Shown in pieces: positions 26,848-36,300 of a stretch of 64,000 nucleotides of DNA; the stretch's first letter is position 1, and the number at the start of each line of letters is the position of its first letter. The notes beneath the pieces were generated by a model, which did no database searches, was not told the origin of the DNA, and was given only the letters and a program-made list of their open reading frames with translations. The stretch comes from Campylobacter concisus (GTDB lineage: Bacteria; Campylobacterota; Campylobacteria; Campylobacterales; Campylobacteraceae): NCBI RefSeq assembly GCF_902460845.1, contig NZ_CABPVS010000003.1, forward strand, positions 124,001 to 188,000. The letters run 5' to 3'. The position numbers and the translations under genes are program-made.

Positions 26848-27294
26848 CTATTTATCGACTATCATCGCTTTTAGTTCAGCCTCTGCACAAAGTACTTCAT
26901 CGACGTATGCTTTACCTTCAAGCACCCAAATATTTCCCTTGTGCTTTAGCACGTTTAGTCTGTACTCTAGTCTATCTCCAGGGCGGACAGGATGGCGAAA
27001 TTTTGCTCCGTCTATACTCATAAAATAGACCACTTTATTCTCGATACCAGCTTGGTGCTCGTCGCTCATGCTCTTAAAAGCTAGCACACCACCAGCTTGC
27101 GCCATGCCTTCGATTATCATAACACCAGGATATATTGGGTGACCTGGAAAATGCCCCTGAAATATAGGCTCACCAATGGTTACATTTTTGTAAGCCACGA
27201 TGTTTTTAGCTGGCTCTAGCTCAACAACTCTATCTATAAGTAAAAATGGAAATCTATGTGGGAGAATTTTTTGAATTTCTACGACGTCTATCAC
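26848..27294 (-). CDS. fabZ: 3-hydroxyacyl-ACP dehydratase FabZ
   Basis: A 148-residue hotdog-fold dehydratase with the [11 protein letters not shown] opening and the active site motif [21 protein letters not shown] region (catalytic His near 54 and Glu near 68). It dehydrates 3-hydroxyacyl-ACP in fatty acid elongation. First gene of the fabZ-lpxA-clpX train; the promoter is expected in the 111-base gap before queH. Confidence 0.97.
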   Translation of the reverse strand: MIDVVEIQKILPHRFPFLLIDRVVELEPAKNIVAYKNVTIGEPIFQGHFPGHPIYPGVMIIEGMAQAGGVLAFKSMSDEHQAGIENKVVYFMSIDGAKFRHPVRPGDRLEYRLNVLKHKGNIWVLEGKAYVDEVLCAEAELKAMIVDK

Positions 27295-27405
27295 GTTTTA
27301 GCCTTAGTAATGTAAATTTTTGGCGATTGTAACAAATTTATACTAAGAAAAAAATTATTAGCCTCTCTTAAAAATCTCTGAAATTTAGCTTTGATTAATT
27401 TAAAT

Positions 27406-28482
27406 TTAGTGCTCTAAAACCAAAATTTCTTCGCTGTCATTATAAAAAACAGCCTTTGCATAAATTTCGTAGCTGCCCTTTTTGATCTCGTCTAAGATGA
27501 TGATAGGATTTTGCGAAAATTCTCCACTTGTATCGCGACGAAATTTCATCTCATCACTAAGCTCAAGCGGTCTTTTGCAAAGCTCATCTATGCTTGCAAA
27601 ATTACTATTTGTAAATTTATTAAATCGATTTAAGCTCATAAAAACCACGCCCTCTTTTAGCTCATCATCCATCTCGCAATCTCTTGCTACATTTAGCTTT
27701 AAACTCTCTCTTTTAAAACCAGAGTAAAGCACAAAGTAACTCGGTGTCACGTAACCTTCAAATTTTACGTAAGCACGTAAAAGCCTGTAGTTTAAAAATC
27801 GCCTTCTAAAAAGGTGAAATTTCTCCCCCTTTGCCTCGCACTCGCGCACCTTTTTATAAAGCTCAAGCCTCGCCTCAATGCTACCATAAAGCGCCCTTGC
27901 GTGTAGCTCGCTCATTAGCTCACTTTGAGGTAAATTTTGCGAGTCTCTCTGTTTTTTTAGCGCAAAGACGCAGCCGCAGTAGTTTTGGTGATAGAGCTTG
28001 TCTTTTTTAGCGAGGATAAACTGCTCACTTGTGCCACCATTTTTTCTATAATCAACTGCAACAGCCTCCAAATTTGAGCCAGCCACCGCCTCATCAAGCG
28101 CCTTTTTAAGCTGAGAAAAGTCTTTTTTTGGACTCATCAAAAGTGTCGTCGTTATCTTACTAAGACCTAGCTCAAGTGCCTTTTTAGCGGAGTCTTTCAT
28201 ACGAAAGTCAAAGCAGTATTCGCACCTTTTGCCCTTTTCTGGCTCATCTTCAAGTCCTTTTGTGCCGCCAAGCCACGCCTCATAATCGTATTCGCCACAT
28301 ATTAGCTCAATGCCTAGCTTCTCGCAGCTTCGCTTCACGTCCTCAAAACGCAGTAAAAATTCGCTATATGGATGTATGTTTGGATCATAAAAATAGCCTA
28401 CTATTCGTTCATTTGGATAGTCTTTTTGTAGGCGCCCTAAAAAGTAGTGGCTATCGACCGAGCAGCAGATATGAACTAGCAA
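27406..28482 (-). CDS. queH: Epoxyqueuosine reductase QueH with an extra C-terminal domain
   Basis: A 358-residue protein. Residues 1-180 match QueH (DUF208): CC pair at 6-7, GKRCEYC (C87, C90), and NYCGC (C169, C171), which provide the Fe-S and redox cysteines that reduce epoxyqueuosine to queuosine in tRNA. The remaining ~175 residues (from about 185) form a second region with RRRFLNYRLLRAYVKFEGYVTPSYFVLYSG and a final hydrophilic part, absent from the short (about 200 residue) QueH. Similar length is, as I recall, usual in Campylobacterota. QueD and QueE lie at 55-57 kb. It starts 26 bases after the nik operon ends, so it may be read from it. Confidence 0.85.
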   Translation of the reverse strand: MLVHICCSVDSHYFLGRLQKDYPNERIVGYFYDPNIHPYSEFLLRFEDVKRSCEKLGIELICGEYDYEAWLGGTKGLEDEPEKGKRCEYCFDFRMKDSAKKALELGLSKITTTLLMSPKKDFSQLKKALDEAVAGSNLEAVAVDYRKNGGTSEQFILAKKDKLYHQNYCGCVFALKKQRDSQNLPQSELMSELHARALYGSIEARLELYKKVRECEAKGEKFHLFRRRFLNYRLLRAYVKFEGYVTPSYFVLYSGFKRESLKLNVARDCEMDDELKEGVVFMSLNRFNKFTNSNFASIDELCKRPLELSDEMKFRRDTSGEFSQNPIIILDEIKKGSYEIYAKAVFYNDSEEILVLEH

Positions 28483-28508
28483 ATTTGACCTTTTTTGCTT
28501 GCATTATA

Positions 28509-29258
28509 TCAAAGTTTTTTATCATAAAATTTAGCCGCATCGAGGTATTTTTTAAGAATATTTTGGCTTACTAGGTCATCAAATTTACCAAAAACCATTT
28601 GATTGCCAGATTCGATTATAAGTACTTTTTTTGCAATCATCTTAGCACTTAAAATATCATGCGTGATAAAAATAATGCTGATCTTTTCATCTAAGCTTAA
28701 AAGCAAATTTATGATCTTTTGCTTTGTCGCATTGTCAAGCCCGCTTGTTATCTCGTCGCAGATTAAAATTTTTGGCTTTGAAAGAAGGGCTAGCAATATC
28801 CCAACCCTTGTCGCCTCACCGCCACTTAGCTGTGACGGATATTTTTCTAAAATTTCATCTTTTAAATTTAAATTTATTAGAAGCTCTTTGAGTTCATTTT
28901 CACTAAAACTAAGCTTGAGATATGACCTCACATGAGCGATAGCTGTTTTTACTTTTAGCGCTGGATTTAGGGCTTGCTTTTGGTTTTGCAAGATATATCT
29001 GATATCTTTTTTGAGCTCATTTTTATCCGTGATCTCCCAATCGTTTATGTAAATTTTGCCCTCACTTTTTGGCTCACTAAAAGATATGAGCTTTGCAAGC
29101 GTACTCTTGCCACTACCACTTTGGCCCAAAATGGCTAAATTTTCGCCATCATCAAGTTCAAAATTTATCCCCTCCAAAAGGTGCAAAGTTTCAGCCTTGG
29201 CATTAAAATGTTCTTTGAAGTTTAAGCTTTTTGAGACGTTTTCAAGTCTGATTTTCAC
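28509..29258 (-). CDS. nikV: Nickel/peptide ABC transporter ATPase (NikV-like)
   Basis: A 249-residue ABC ATPase. Walker A GQSGSGKS, signature LSGGEATRV, Walker B LLSKPKILICDEITSG and the switch His in FITHD are intact. I chose the GTG at 29258: AAAGGA lies upstream, the GTG overlaps the stop of the first ATPase gene (GTGA), and the family N-terminus KIRLENVSKSL follows at once. The longer frame from 29300 adds a translated tail of the previous gene. Last gene of the set. By gene order it corresponds to C. jejuni NikV. Confidence 0.85.
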   Translation of the reverse strand: MKIRLENVSKSLNFKEHFNAKAETLHLLEGINFELDDGENLAILGQSGSGKSTLAKLISFSEPKSEGKIYINDWEITDKNELKKDIRYILQNQKQALNPALKVKTAIAHVRSYLKLSFSENELKELLINLNLKDEILEKYPSQLSGGEATRVGILLALLSKPKILICDEITSGLDNATKQKIINLLLSLDEKISIIFITHDILSAKMIAKKVLIIESGNQMVFGKFDDLVSQNILKKYLDAAKFYDKKL

Positions 29259-29935
29259 GCATTTTCCTTTAAATTTAGCCGCCCATCTCTCATCTGCCAA
29301 ATTTCATCGCTAAGATAGTTTGTCAGCGCCTCATCATGTGAGATAAAGATGACACTTATCTTGCCTTTTAGGCTCTCTAAAATGCCTGCTACTTGGCCCC
29401 CGCTAATGCTATCAAGCCCGCTTGTTATCTCGTCGCAGATCAAAATTTTTGGTTTTAGACAAAGCGCAAGAGCGATCTGCACGCGGCTCGCCTCGCCCCC
29501 ACTTAGTTCATATGAGTATTTGTGCCAGATGAGGTTTGCGTTATTTAGACCAAACTCCTTAAAGTAGCTAAACGCAAGCTCTTTATTTGCCCTTTTGTCG
29601 CCATCAAGATAGGCGTTAAAGTGATCGCCCACGTTTAAGAGTGGATGCAGGCTGGCAACTGAGTTTTGAAAAACAAGCGCAGCGACCTTTTTTCGGTACT
29701 CTTTTAGCTCATTTTGACTAAGCTTTAAGATATCTTTTTTATAAATGCTAAATTTATCTGCCTTCACTCTAAAATGATCATCAAAAAGCCTTATTAGGCT
29801 CTTTGCAAAGAGCGATTTGCCGCTGCCACTAGCGCCTGTGATACCTATAAATTTACCCTCGCTCATGTCAAAATCAAGCTCGCTCAAAAGCTGCCTATCC
29901 TTATAAAAAACGTTTAAATTTCTAATCTCTATCAT
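29255..29935 (-). CDS. nikW: Nickel/peptide ABC transporter ATPase (NikW-like)
   Basis: A 226-residue ABC ATPase when started at ATG 29935, which overlaps the stop of the second permease gene by four bases (ATGA); the longer frame from 30031 merely reads the permease tail. Walker A GASGSGKS, signature ELSGGEASRV, Walker B LCLKPKILICDEITSGLDS and the His switch FISHD are present. It should pair with NikV to power the two permeases. The two ATPases are paralogues, each with the ILICDEITSGLD string. Confidence 0.85.
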   Translation of the reverse strand: MIEIRNLNVFYKDRQLLSELDFDMSEGKFIGITGASGSGKSLFAKSLIRLFDDHFRVKADKFSIYKKDILKLSQNELKEYRKKVAALVFQNSVASLHPLLNVGDHFNAYLDGDKRANKELAFSYFKEFGLNNANLIWHKYSYELSGGEASRVQIALALCLKPKILICDEITSGLDSISGGQVAGILESLKGKISVIFISHDEALTNYLSDEIWQMRDGRLNLKENA

Positions 29936-30732
29936 ATTTTTATATTGCCATTTTTTGAATTTGACGTGATGATCGAGGTTGCAAGGATGAGCAAAAAGAG
30001 CGTCACACCGGGGAAAAGCACCATCCACCAAGAGCCAAGAAAAAGCGCCTCTTTGCTCTCATTTAGCATGATGCCAAGGCTTATTTTATTTGCATCACTG
30101 CCAACGCCAAAAAAACCAAGCGTAGCCTCCATGACGACTGCATTTATCGCATTTATGCCAAAGATACTAACTACAAGATGCTTTAAATTTGGCAAAATTT
30201 CAAAGCAGATAAGGCTAAATTTACCAGCGCCATTTATCACGGCCTGCTCGGCGTAGTCGCACTTTTTATTAAGCCTTAAATTTTGCATAAAGACTTTTGC
30301 GCCCTGCATAAAGGAACAAATGGCGATGATAAAAGATGTTATAAAGAGATCTCCGCTACTAAATGAGCTAAAAAGCATGATAAAAACGATGTTTGGTATG
30401 CTTAAAAAGGCATCAAGTCCCTTATCAAAAAGGCTCTCACAAACTCTGCACTTGCTCGTGCCAAAATATGCGTAGATGAGTGAAAAAAGCGTCGTTAAAA
30501 AGCCAGCTAGTAGCAAGATAAGAAGTGAGTTTTTAAGCGCGTAGGCAACTCTTGTGAGATTGTCCCTGCCTAGGATGTCAGTGCCAAAGATGTGCTCACT
30601 ACTTGGGGCTAAATTTACCGCCATAAAGTTAGTAAAATTTGGCTCAAATTTAGAAAAAAACGGCGTCACAAAGGCAAATGCGACAAGTGCCAAAAATACA
30701 AAGCAAGCTAGAAAAAATATGACTTTTCTCAT
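29932..30732 (-). CDS. nikX: Nickel/peptide ABC transporter permease (NikX-like)
   Basis: A 266-residue permease of the DppC/NikC type: N-terminal TM, a periplasmic stretch with the family motif EHIFGTDILGRDNLTR, five or more further helices, and the EAA loop around VINGAGKFSLICFEILPNL. It overlaps the preceding permease stop and the following ATPase start by four bases each (ATGA). The C-terminus ends SIITSNSKNGNIKI. With NikY it forms the membrane channel. Confidence 0.87.
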   Translation of the reverse strand: MRKVIFFLACFVFLALVAFAFVTPFFSKFEPNFTNFMAVNLAPSSEHIFGTDILGRDNLTRVAYALKNSLLILLLAGFLTTLFSLIYAYFGTSKCRVCESLFDKGLDAFLSIPNIVFIMLFSSFSSGDLFITSFIIAICSFMQGAKVFMQNLRLNKKCDYAEQAVINGAGKFSLICFEILPNLKHLVVSIFGINAINAVVMEATLGFFGVGSDANKISLGIMLNESKEALFLGSWWMVLFPGVTLFLLILATSIITSNSKNGNIKI

Positions 30733-31667
30733 AAATTTCTCTTATCTGCCAAAATAGCAAAAATTTTTGCTAGCAAATTTGCAAAAACAACAAAAACGGC
30801 CGTTAGCAAAATGGTTGCAAGTGCGACTGGATAGTCTTTGGCGATCACTGCATCAAGACTTAGTTTGCCTATGCCCGGAAATGAAAAAATACTCTCAATG
30901 ACGTATGATCCTGCAAAAACGCCAGCCACAAGAGTGGCGAAATAATAGACTATATCGGTGCTTGCGTGCTTTATCGCAAAGAGATAAATTTTGCCACTGC
31001 TCAAGCCTCTAGCGCGCGCTGTTTGGATAAAGTCAGCATTTAGGCTTTGATTTAGCCTGTCACGCACAAATTTCACGTTTGCGCCAAGGTGTGGCAAGAT
31101 GATGGCAAGCGTTGGTAAGATGATAAATTTAGCCCCTACTCCGCTAGATCCTAGCTCGTTTGCCCCAGAGCTTGGCAGCACGTTTAGATAGACGCTAAAG
31201 ATCGCTATTAGCACGAGTGCGATGTAAAAATGCGGTAGTGAAGCTAGCAAAAACGAGCTAAAATTTATAAAGATGTCGGCAAATTTATTCTTATAAATGG
31301 CGCTTAAAAGCCCCAAGAAAAATGATAAAAAAACTATCAAAAAAAACGAAGCAAAAAATAAAATGAGTGAGTTTAAAAGCCGCTCTTTAATGAGCAGCGA
31401 CACACTTGCCCCGCTTACAAAGCTAGTGCCAAAGTCCCCCGTGACAAAGTGAGCTAGCCATCTAAAATACTGCACAAAAAAGCCATCTTTTAGCCCCAAA
31501 TTTTCTAAAATTTGCTCTTTTATAGCCACGCTCACCGCTTCGCTTCGCAAAAACATCGCGTCAGTGACGTTTCCTGGCAAAAAATATATGAGCAAAAATA
31601 GAAAAAATGAGATAAAAAACAGCAACCCAAGGCTTGAGATCGCTGTTTTTAAAATGGCTCTAGACAA
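30729..31667 (-). CDS. nikY: Nickel/peptide ABC transporter permease (NikY-like)
   Basis: A 312-residue DppB/NikB-type permease with about six helices. The QTARARGLSSGKIYLFAIKHA segment is the EAA loop that contacts the ATPase, and ESIFSFPGIGKLSLDAV is the family's C-terminal motif. The start is TTG at 31667, 12 bases after the nikZ stop, and lacks a strong ribosome site; coupling to nikZ is likely. No better in-frame start is nearby. Confidence 0.85.
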   Translation of the reverse strand: MSRAILKTAISSLGLLFFISFFLFLLIYFLPGNVTDAMFLRSEAVSVAIKEQILENLGLKDGFFVQYFRWLAHFVTGDFGTSFVSGASVSLLIKERLLNSLILFFASFFLIVFLSFFLGLLSAIYKNKFADIFINFSSFLLASLPHFYIALVLIAIFSVYLNVLPSSGANELGSSGVGAKFIILPTLAIILPHLGANVKFVRDRLNQSLNADFIQTARARGLSSGKIYLFAIKHASTDIVYYFATLVAGVFAGSYVIESIFSFPGIGKLSLDAVIAKDYPVALATILLTAVFVVFANLLAKIFAILADKRNL

Positions 31668-31679
31668 GGCTTTTGTCCA

Positions 31680-33212
31680 CTATTTTACTTGCCACTCTCT
31701 TATATTCCATAAAAATCCAGCCCCATGGTGACCTAAAATTTGCGTCTTTATGCCTAAAATTTTGTTGTTAAAAACGAGTGGATAGTCAAGATAGGCTATA
31801 AAAATGTAAGGTGGATTTTCAAAAAGCGCTTTTAGAAATTCTTTATAGTATTTTTTCCTAAGCTCCACGTCCTTTGTATATCTTGCGTTTTTTAGGGCGA
31901 GATCAACGTTTGCATCTTTGTAGTGGTTAAAATTCCAGCCATTTTCATTTATGCTCACATCGGCAAATCCGCCAAAGATCCTGTATGTGTGAAAATCTGG
32001 ATCAAATGGGCTTCCCCAGCCGATGATAAAGCTATCAACCTCGCTTATACTAAAGGCTGTTCTTGGCTTTGCGTAGGCTTTGGCTCTCACGCCAAATTTA
32101 TTTAGCTCACTGCTTAAAATTTTGGCTAGATTGACCCTTAAGATGTCGTTATTAAAGGCATAGATATCAAAGCCAAGCTCCTTGCCGTCCTTTTCAAAAA
32201 AGCCAGCCTTATTTTTCTTAAAGCCACTCTTTTCAAGCAGCTCCCTAGCCTTTTGCGGATCGTAGTTAAATTTAAACTCGCTGTCATTTGCAAAGCTTTT
32301 TTCTATAGGATTATTCGCTACGCTTGCATATCCGTGAAATAAATTTTTCACTATCTCATCTTTATTTATAGCGTAGTTTAGAGCTATCCTTACATTTTTA
32401 TCTTGAAAAAGAGGATCATTAAAGTTAAACATCAAAGCTCTATAGTCTGCACTTTTAAATTTAAGCAGGCTTAATTTTTTATCATCTTTTATAAAATTTA
32501 CGCCAGTTGGAGAAATGAGAGCAACGTCTATCTCACCACTTTTAAGCCCAACGAGCCTTAAATTTTCATCACCAACAATTTTAAAAAATACCCTTTTTAT
32601 CTTTGGCTCGCCCTTGTAAAATTTATCATTTGCCACAAACTCCAAACTCTCATCTTTTTTCCATTTTACAAGCTTGTATGCGCCAGTGCCAATAGGAGCG
32701 TCATTAAATTTATCAGTCGCGATATCTTTGCCCTTTAAAATGTGCTCGGGCAAAATGCCAAAGCTAAGTGCGTCAAGAAACGGCGGAAACGGCTCATTAA
32801 GCGTAATCTTTACTTTATAATCCCCTAAAATTTCAACGCTTTTTACCACCTCGTAGTTTGAGATAGCAGGCGCGTTTAGCTTCTTATCTTGAGCCGCTTC
32901 GATGGTAAATTTAACGTCCTTTGCGCTAAATTTCACCCCGTCATGCCAAAAAGCATCATCTCTTAGCTCAAAAACATACTCCAGCCCATCATCACTCACC
33001 TGCCAAGACTTGGCAAGCTCAGGCACGACGTGGCTATTTTCATCATGGCTAGTAAGTCCAGAAAAAACCAGCGAAAGCGTAGGATCGTGATCCTCGTCGT
33101 AGAGTGGATTTATACGAGGTGTTTGCTCCTCGATAGCGACCACGACTTTGCTCTCGTTTGCGTAAAGGCAAACGCCAAATAACAAGAAAAATGCAAGTAA
33201 AATTCTCTTCAC
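31680..33212 (-). CDS. nikZ: Nickel/peptide ABC transporter solute-binding protein (NikZ-like)
   Basis: A 510-residue SBP_bac_5 (DppA/NikA-type) periplasmic protein. The signal peptide (MKRILLAFFLLFGVCLYA) is followed by the family pattern LVFSGLTSHDENSHVVPELAKSW, DDGLEYVFELRDDAFWHDGVKFSAKDV. It starts at GTG 33212, seven bases after AAAGGAG. C. jejuni NikZ (Cj1584c) feeds nickel to hydrogenase; substrate here could be nickel, a nickel chelate or a peptide, and the choice of nickel rests on gene order and the operator candidate upstream. First gene of the operon. Confidence 0.85.
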   Translation of the reverse strand: MKRILLAFFLLFGVCLYANESKVVVAIEEQTPRINPLYDEDHDPTLSLVFSGLTSHDENSHVVPELAKSWQVSDDGLEYVFELRDDAFWHDGVKFSAKDVKFTIEAAQDKKLNAPAISNYEVVKSVEILGDYKVKITLNEPFPPFLDALSFGILPEHILKGKDIATDKFNDAPIGTGAYKLVKWKKDESLEFVANDKFYKGEPKIKRVFFKIVGDENLRLVGLKSGEIDVALISPTGVNFIKDDKKLSLLKFKSADYRALMFNFNDPLFQDKNVRIALNYAINKDEIVKNLFHGYASVANNPIEKSFANDSEFKFNYDPQKARELLEKSGFKKNKAGFFEKDGKELGFDIYAFNNDILRVNLAKILSSELNKFGVRAKAYAKPRTAFSISEVDSFIIGWGSPFDPDFHTYRIFGGFADVSINENGWNFNHYKDANVDLALKNARYTKDVELRKKYYKEFLKALFENPPYIFIAYLDYPLVFNNKILGIKTQILGHHGAGFLWNIREWQVK

Positions 33213-33247
33213 AATTATCTCCTTTGATTGAAATATTTGTGAAATGG

Positions 33248-33272
33248 TAATACGAATTTTATAAAAGTATTA
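33248..33272 (-). promoter_or_regulatory. NikR-like operator candidate overlapping the nikZ promoter
   Basis: TAATAC and GTATTA half-sites form an inverted repeat with 13 bases between. Read as pentamers, TAATA-N15-TATTA fits the Helicobacter NikR consensus TRWYA-N15-TRWYA as I recall it. On the minus strand the interior contains TATAAAAT, a -10-like box, about 45 bases before the GTG of nikZ. Confidence 0.5.
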
Positions 33273-33386
33273 TTAACTAAAATGCAAATTTGAACGTCTA
33301 AAAATTTGGAAATTTCTAACTAGAATTTAACCTTATTTAAAGTAAAATCAAAGTTTATTTTAGATCACTTCAAGGTAAAAATTTAA

Positions 33387-36300
33387 ATGAATAAAAATAA
33401 AAAAATAGCCCTAATTTCAGGCATAAGTTTAGTTTCACTTTTGCTTTTTTATACGCTTCTTGGCTTTTTTGGAGTACCTTATGGCATTAAAAATATCGCT
33501 CCAAAATATCTAAAAGACTACAACGCAACGCTTTTTGTGGAAAGTGCTAAATTTAATCCTTTTACCTTCGAGCTAAATGCGACAAATTCTGAGCTAAACA
33601 CTACTTCGCCACTTTTTAGCACAAAGCAAATCGACATCAAGCTAAAGCCATTTTCTATCTTTAAAAAATTAGTTGAAGTTGATATTTTTAGGCTTCAAGA
33701 ACCAAATGTCAAAATTTTACGAGATAAAAATTCAAAATTTAACTTTAGTAATTTTATAAGCGATGATAACGCAACTACCGAAGATAACAGCACTAGCTCT
33801 ATAAATTTTGCCCTAAATAACGCAAAAATCATCAAAGGCTCATTTTCATATAGCGATCAAAACCTCACAAATCCATTTAACGTAAGCTTTGATGATATAA
33901 ACTACGAGCTAAGCTCGCTAAATACTAAGAAAAATAGTGCGGGCAGCCATATTTTTGACTCAAACTCGACTCTAGCTCACAAGATCGATCTAAATGGCGA
34001 TATCAAGCTAAATCCCCTAAAAATCGAGGGCAATATCAGCATAAAAGACTTTAGCATAGATCCAGTGGCGATTAGCTTTATCGATAATGACACACTAAAT
34101 CTTAAAAATGCGGTCATAAATTTAGGAATAAATTACGCTTTAATTGCCGACGAGAACGCTACAAATATAAATTTAAAGGATAGCTTTTTAAATGTAAAAT
34201 CACTAAGCATAGATGAGGGCAAAAACAAACTAAGCCTTGGTGAGCTAGAGCTTCCAAAATTTGATCTATCAAGTAAAATAGCAGACAAGATAGATGCTAA
34301 ATTAGAGTTAAATGCCATAAATTTAAGCGATGTGTCATTTAAGAATGCAATAGCAGTAAGCTTAAAATCACTAAATTTAAGCAATATTTCGCTTTTAGCA
34401 AATTTAAATGAAAAAAGTGAGCTAAATGTGACAGCCACACTAAATAGCATAAATACAAATGCCCTAAAAATAGACGAAACCAGTAAAAATTTAGTAAATC
34501 TAAAAGATATAAATGCCTCAAATTTAAATGCAAATTTAGCAAATAGCAAAACCACTTTAACCCTTGAAAAAATAGCGTTTGATGGCATCAATGCCCCACT
34601 TAGTAAAAATGCGAATGCAAATGTGGAAGGGACTAAAATCTCAAACATTAGCTTCACTCAAGATACCAATAAAAGCCTTGCAACTCTTGATGAGATTAGT
34701 ATAAATGGTATAAATTTAAAGGCAAAAAATAAAGAAATTTTAGATATCGCTGATGTGCTTACAAAAACGATCAAATTTGATATTTTAAATATGGCTTTGA
34801 GCGCTGAGAATATCGATGTAAATAGACCAAAATTTAACTCAGAGTTAAATGGTAACGGCTTAAGCGCGATAAACCAGCTTGGACTTGGTGAGAAAGAGCC
34901 AGCAAAAACAGCCAATCATCGCACTAAAACCAAAAAAGAGAATACATCAGCTTCAAAAAGCAAAGAAAATGAGTTTAAATTTGATATAAAAAATATCAAT
35001 GTAAATAACGCCAATATCGCTTTGACGCACCTTTTTGATGGCGAGAAGATCGCTCATAAATTTGATAATTTGTTTGTAAAAATAGCAAATTTAAGTAGCG
35101 ATTTTAGTAAGCCATTTGACGCGAAAGTGGATATGAAAAGCTCGCAAAAGCTAAATTTAGACCTAACTTCAAAGATCAAACTTGAACCACTTGATATAAC
35201 TGCTAAAATCAAACTTGAAGATAAAAATTTGCCAAAATATTTTGCTTACGCAAAGCCATTTTTAGAGGCAGATCTTTCAAGTGGAGAGATGAGTGCAAAC
35301 GCCGAGCTTCACTATGCAAAAGATATAAAAGCGGACGCAAAGCTTAGCGTAAAAGATATTAGATTAGATGATAAAAATAAAGAAAAACTAATCGCGTTTA
35401 AAAGTTTAGAAGTGGATAAAATTTCACTTTTTAAAGATAATCTTGAAATTACTGGAGTTGCTTTAAATTCGCCGTTTATCAAGGCTCATCTAAGCAAAGA
35501 ACGCGAATTTAATCTAAGCAAAATCGTAAAAGAAGATAAAAGCAAAGTCCAAAGTGAGCAAAAAACTGAGAGCAAAAAGGCAGCTGGCAAAAAAGATGAC
35601 GAGCTAAATTTTAGTATCAGAAATTTCTCACTTAACAACGGCGAGGTTGATTTTTCAGATGCGTCACTATTTATGCCATTTGCTACAAAAATTTCAAATC
35701 TAAATGGCAAGCTAACCGACATCGATAAAAAACGTCCAAGTTCTGGCGAGTTTAAAGGCACAGTTGGTAAAAACGGTTTTTCTCAGATTACAGCAAAACT
35801 ATTTCCTTTTGAGCTAAAGCAAAATAGCGACATTAAGCTTGATTTTAAAGACATCGATCTAATCAACATAACACCATACAGCGGGCAATTTTTAGGTTAT
35901 AAAATAAAAAAAGGTAAGTTAAATTTAAATCTAAATTATAGCGTTGTTGATTCAAAACTAAATGGTTCAAATCTTATAAATTTTGACACACTCACACTTG
36001 GAGAAAAGGTCGATTCAAAAGATGCTGTAAATTTACCACTTTCGCTTGCTATATCGATATTAAGCGATCAAAATAATCAAATAAATATCGACCTGCCAGT
36101 TGAAGGAAATTTAGACGATCCAGACTTTAAATATGGCGGTGTCATTTGGGCTGCTGTTAAAAAACTCTTTGCAGACATTACGTTAGCTCCGTTTAGATTT
36201 TTAGGTAATGCTCTAGGACTTGGCAGCAAGGATCTAAGCTCTATTGATTTTCTTGCTGGAAGTAGCGAGCTAATAAGCTCAGAAGCACCAAAAATAGCTG

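Noticed and set aside
29258-30031. N-terminal extensions of the two Nik ATPases
   Set aside because: They translate the 3' ends of the upstream genes and are bypassed by GTG/ATG starts with overlap codons and family-like N-termini.
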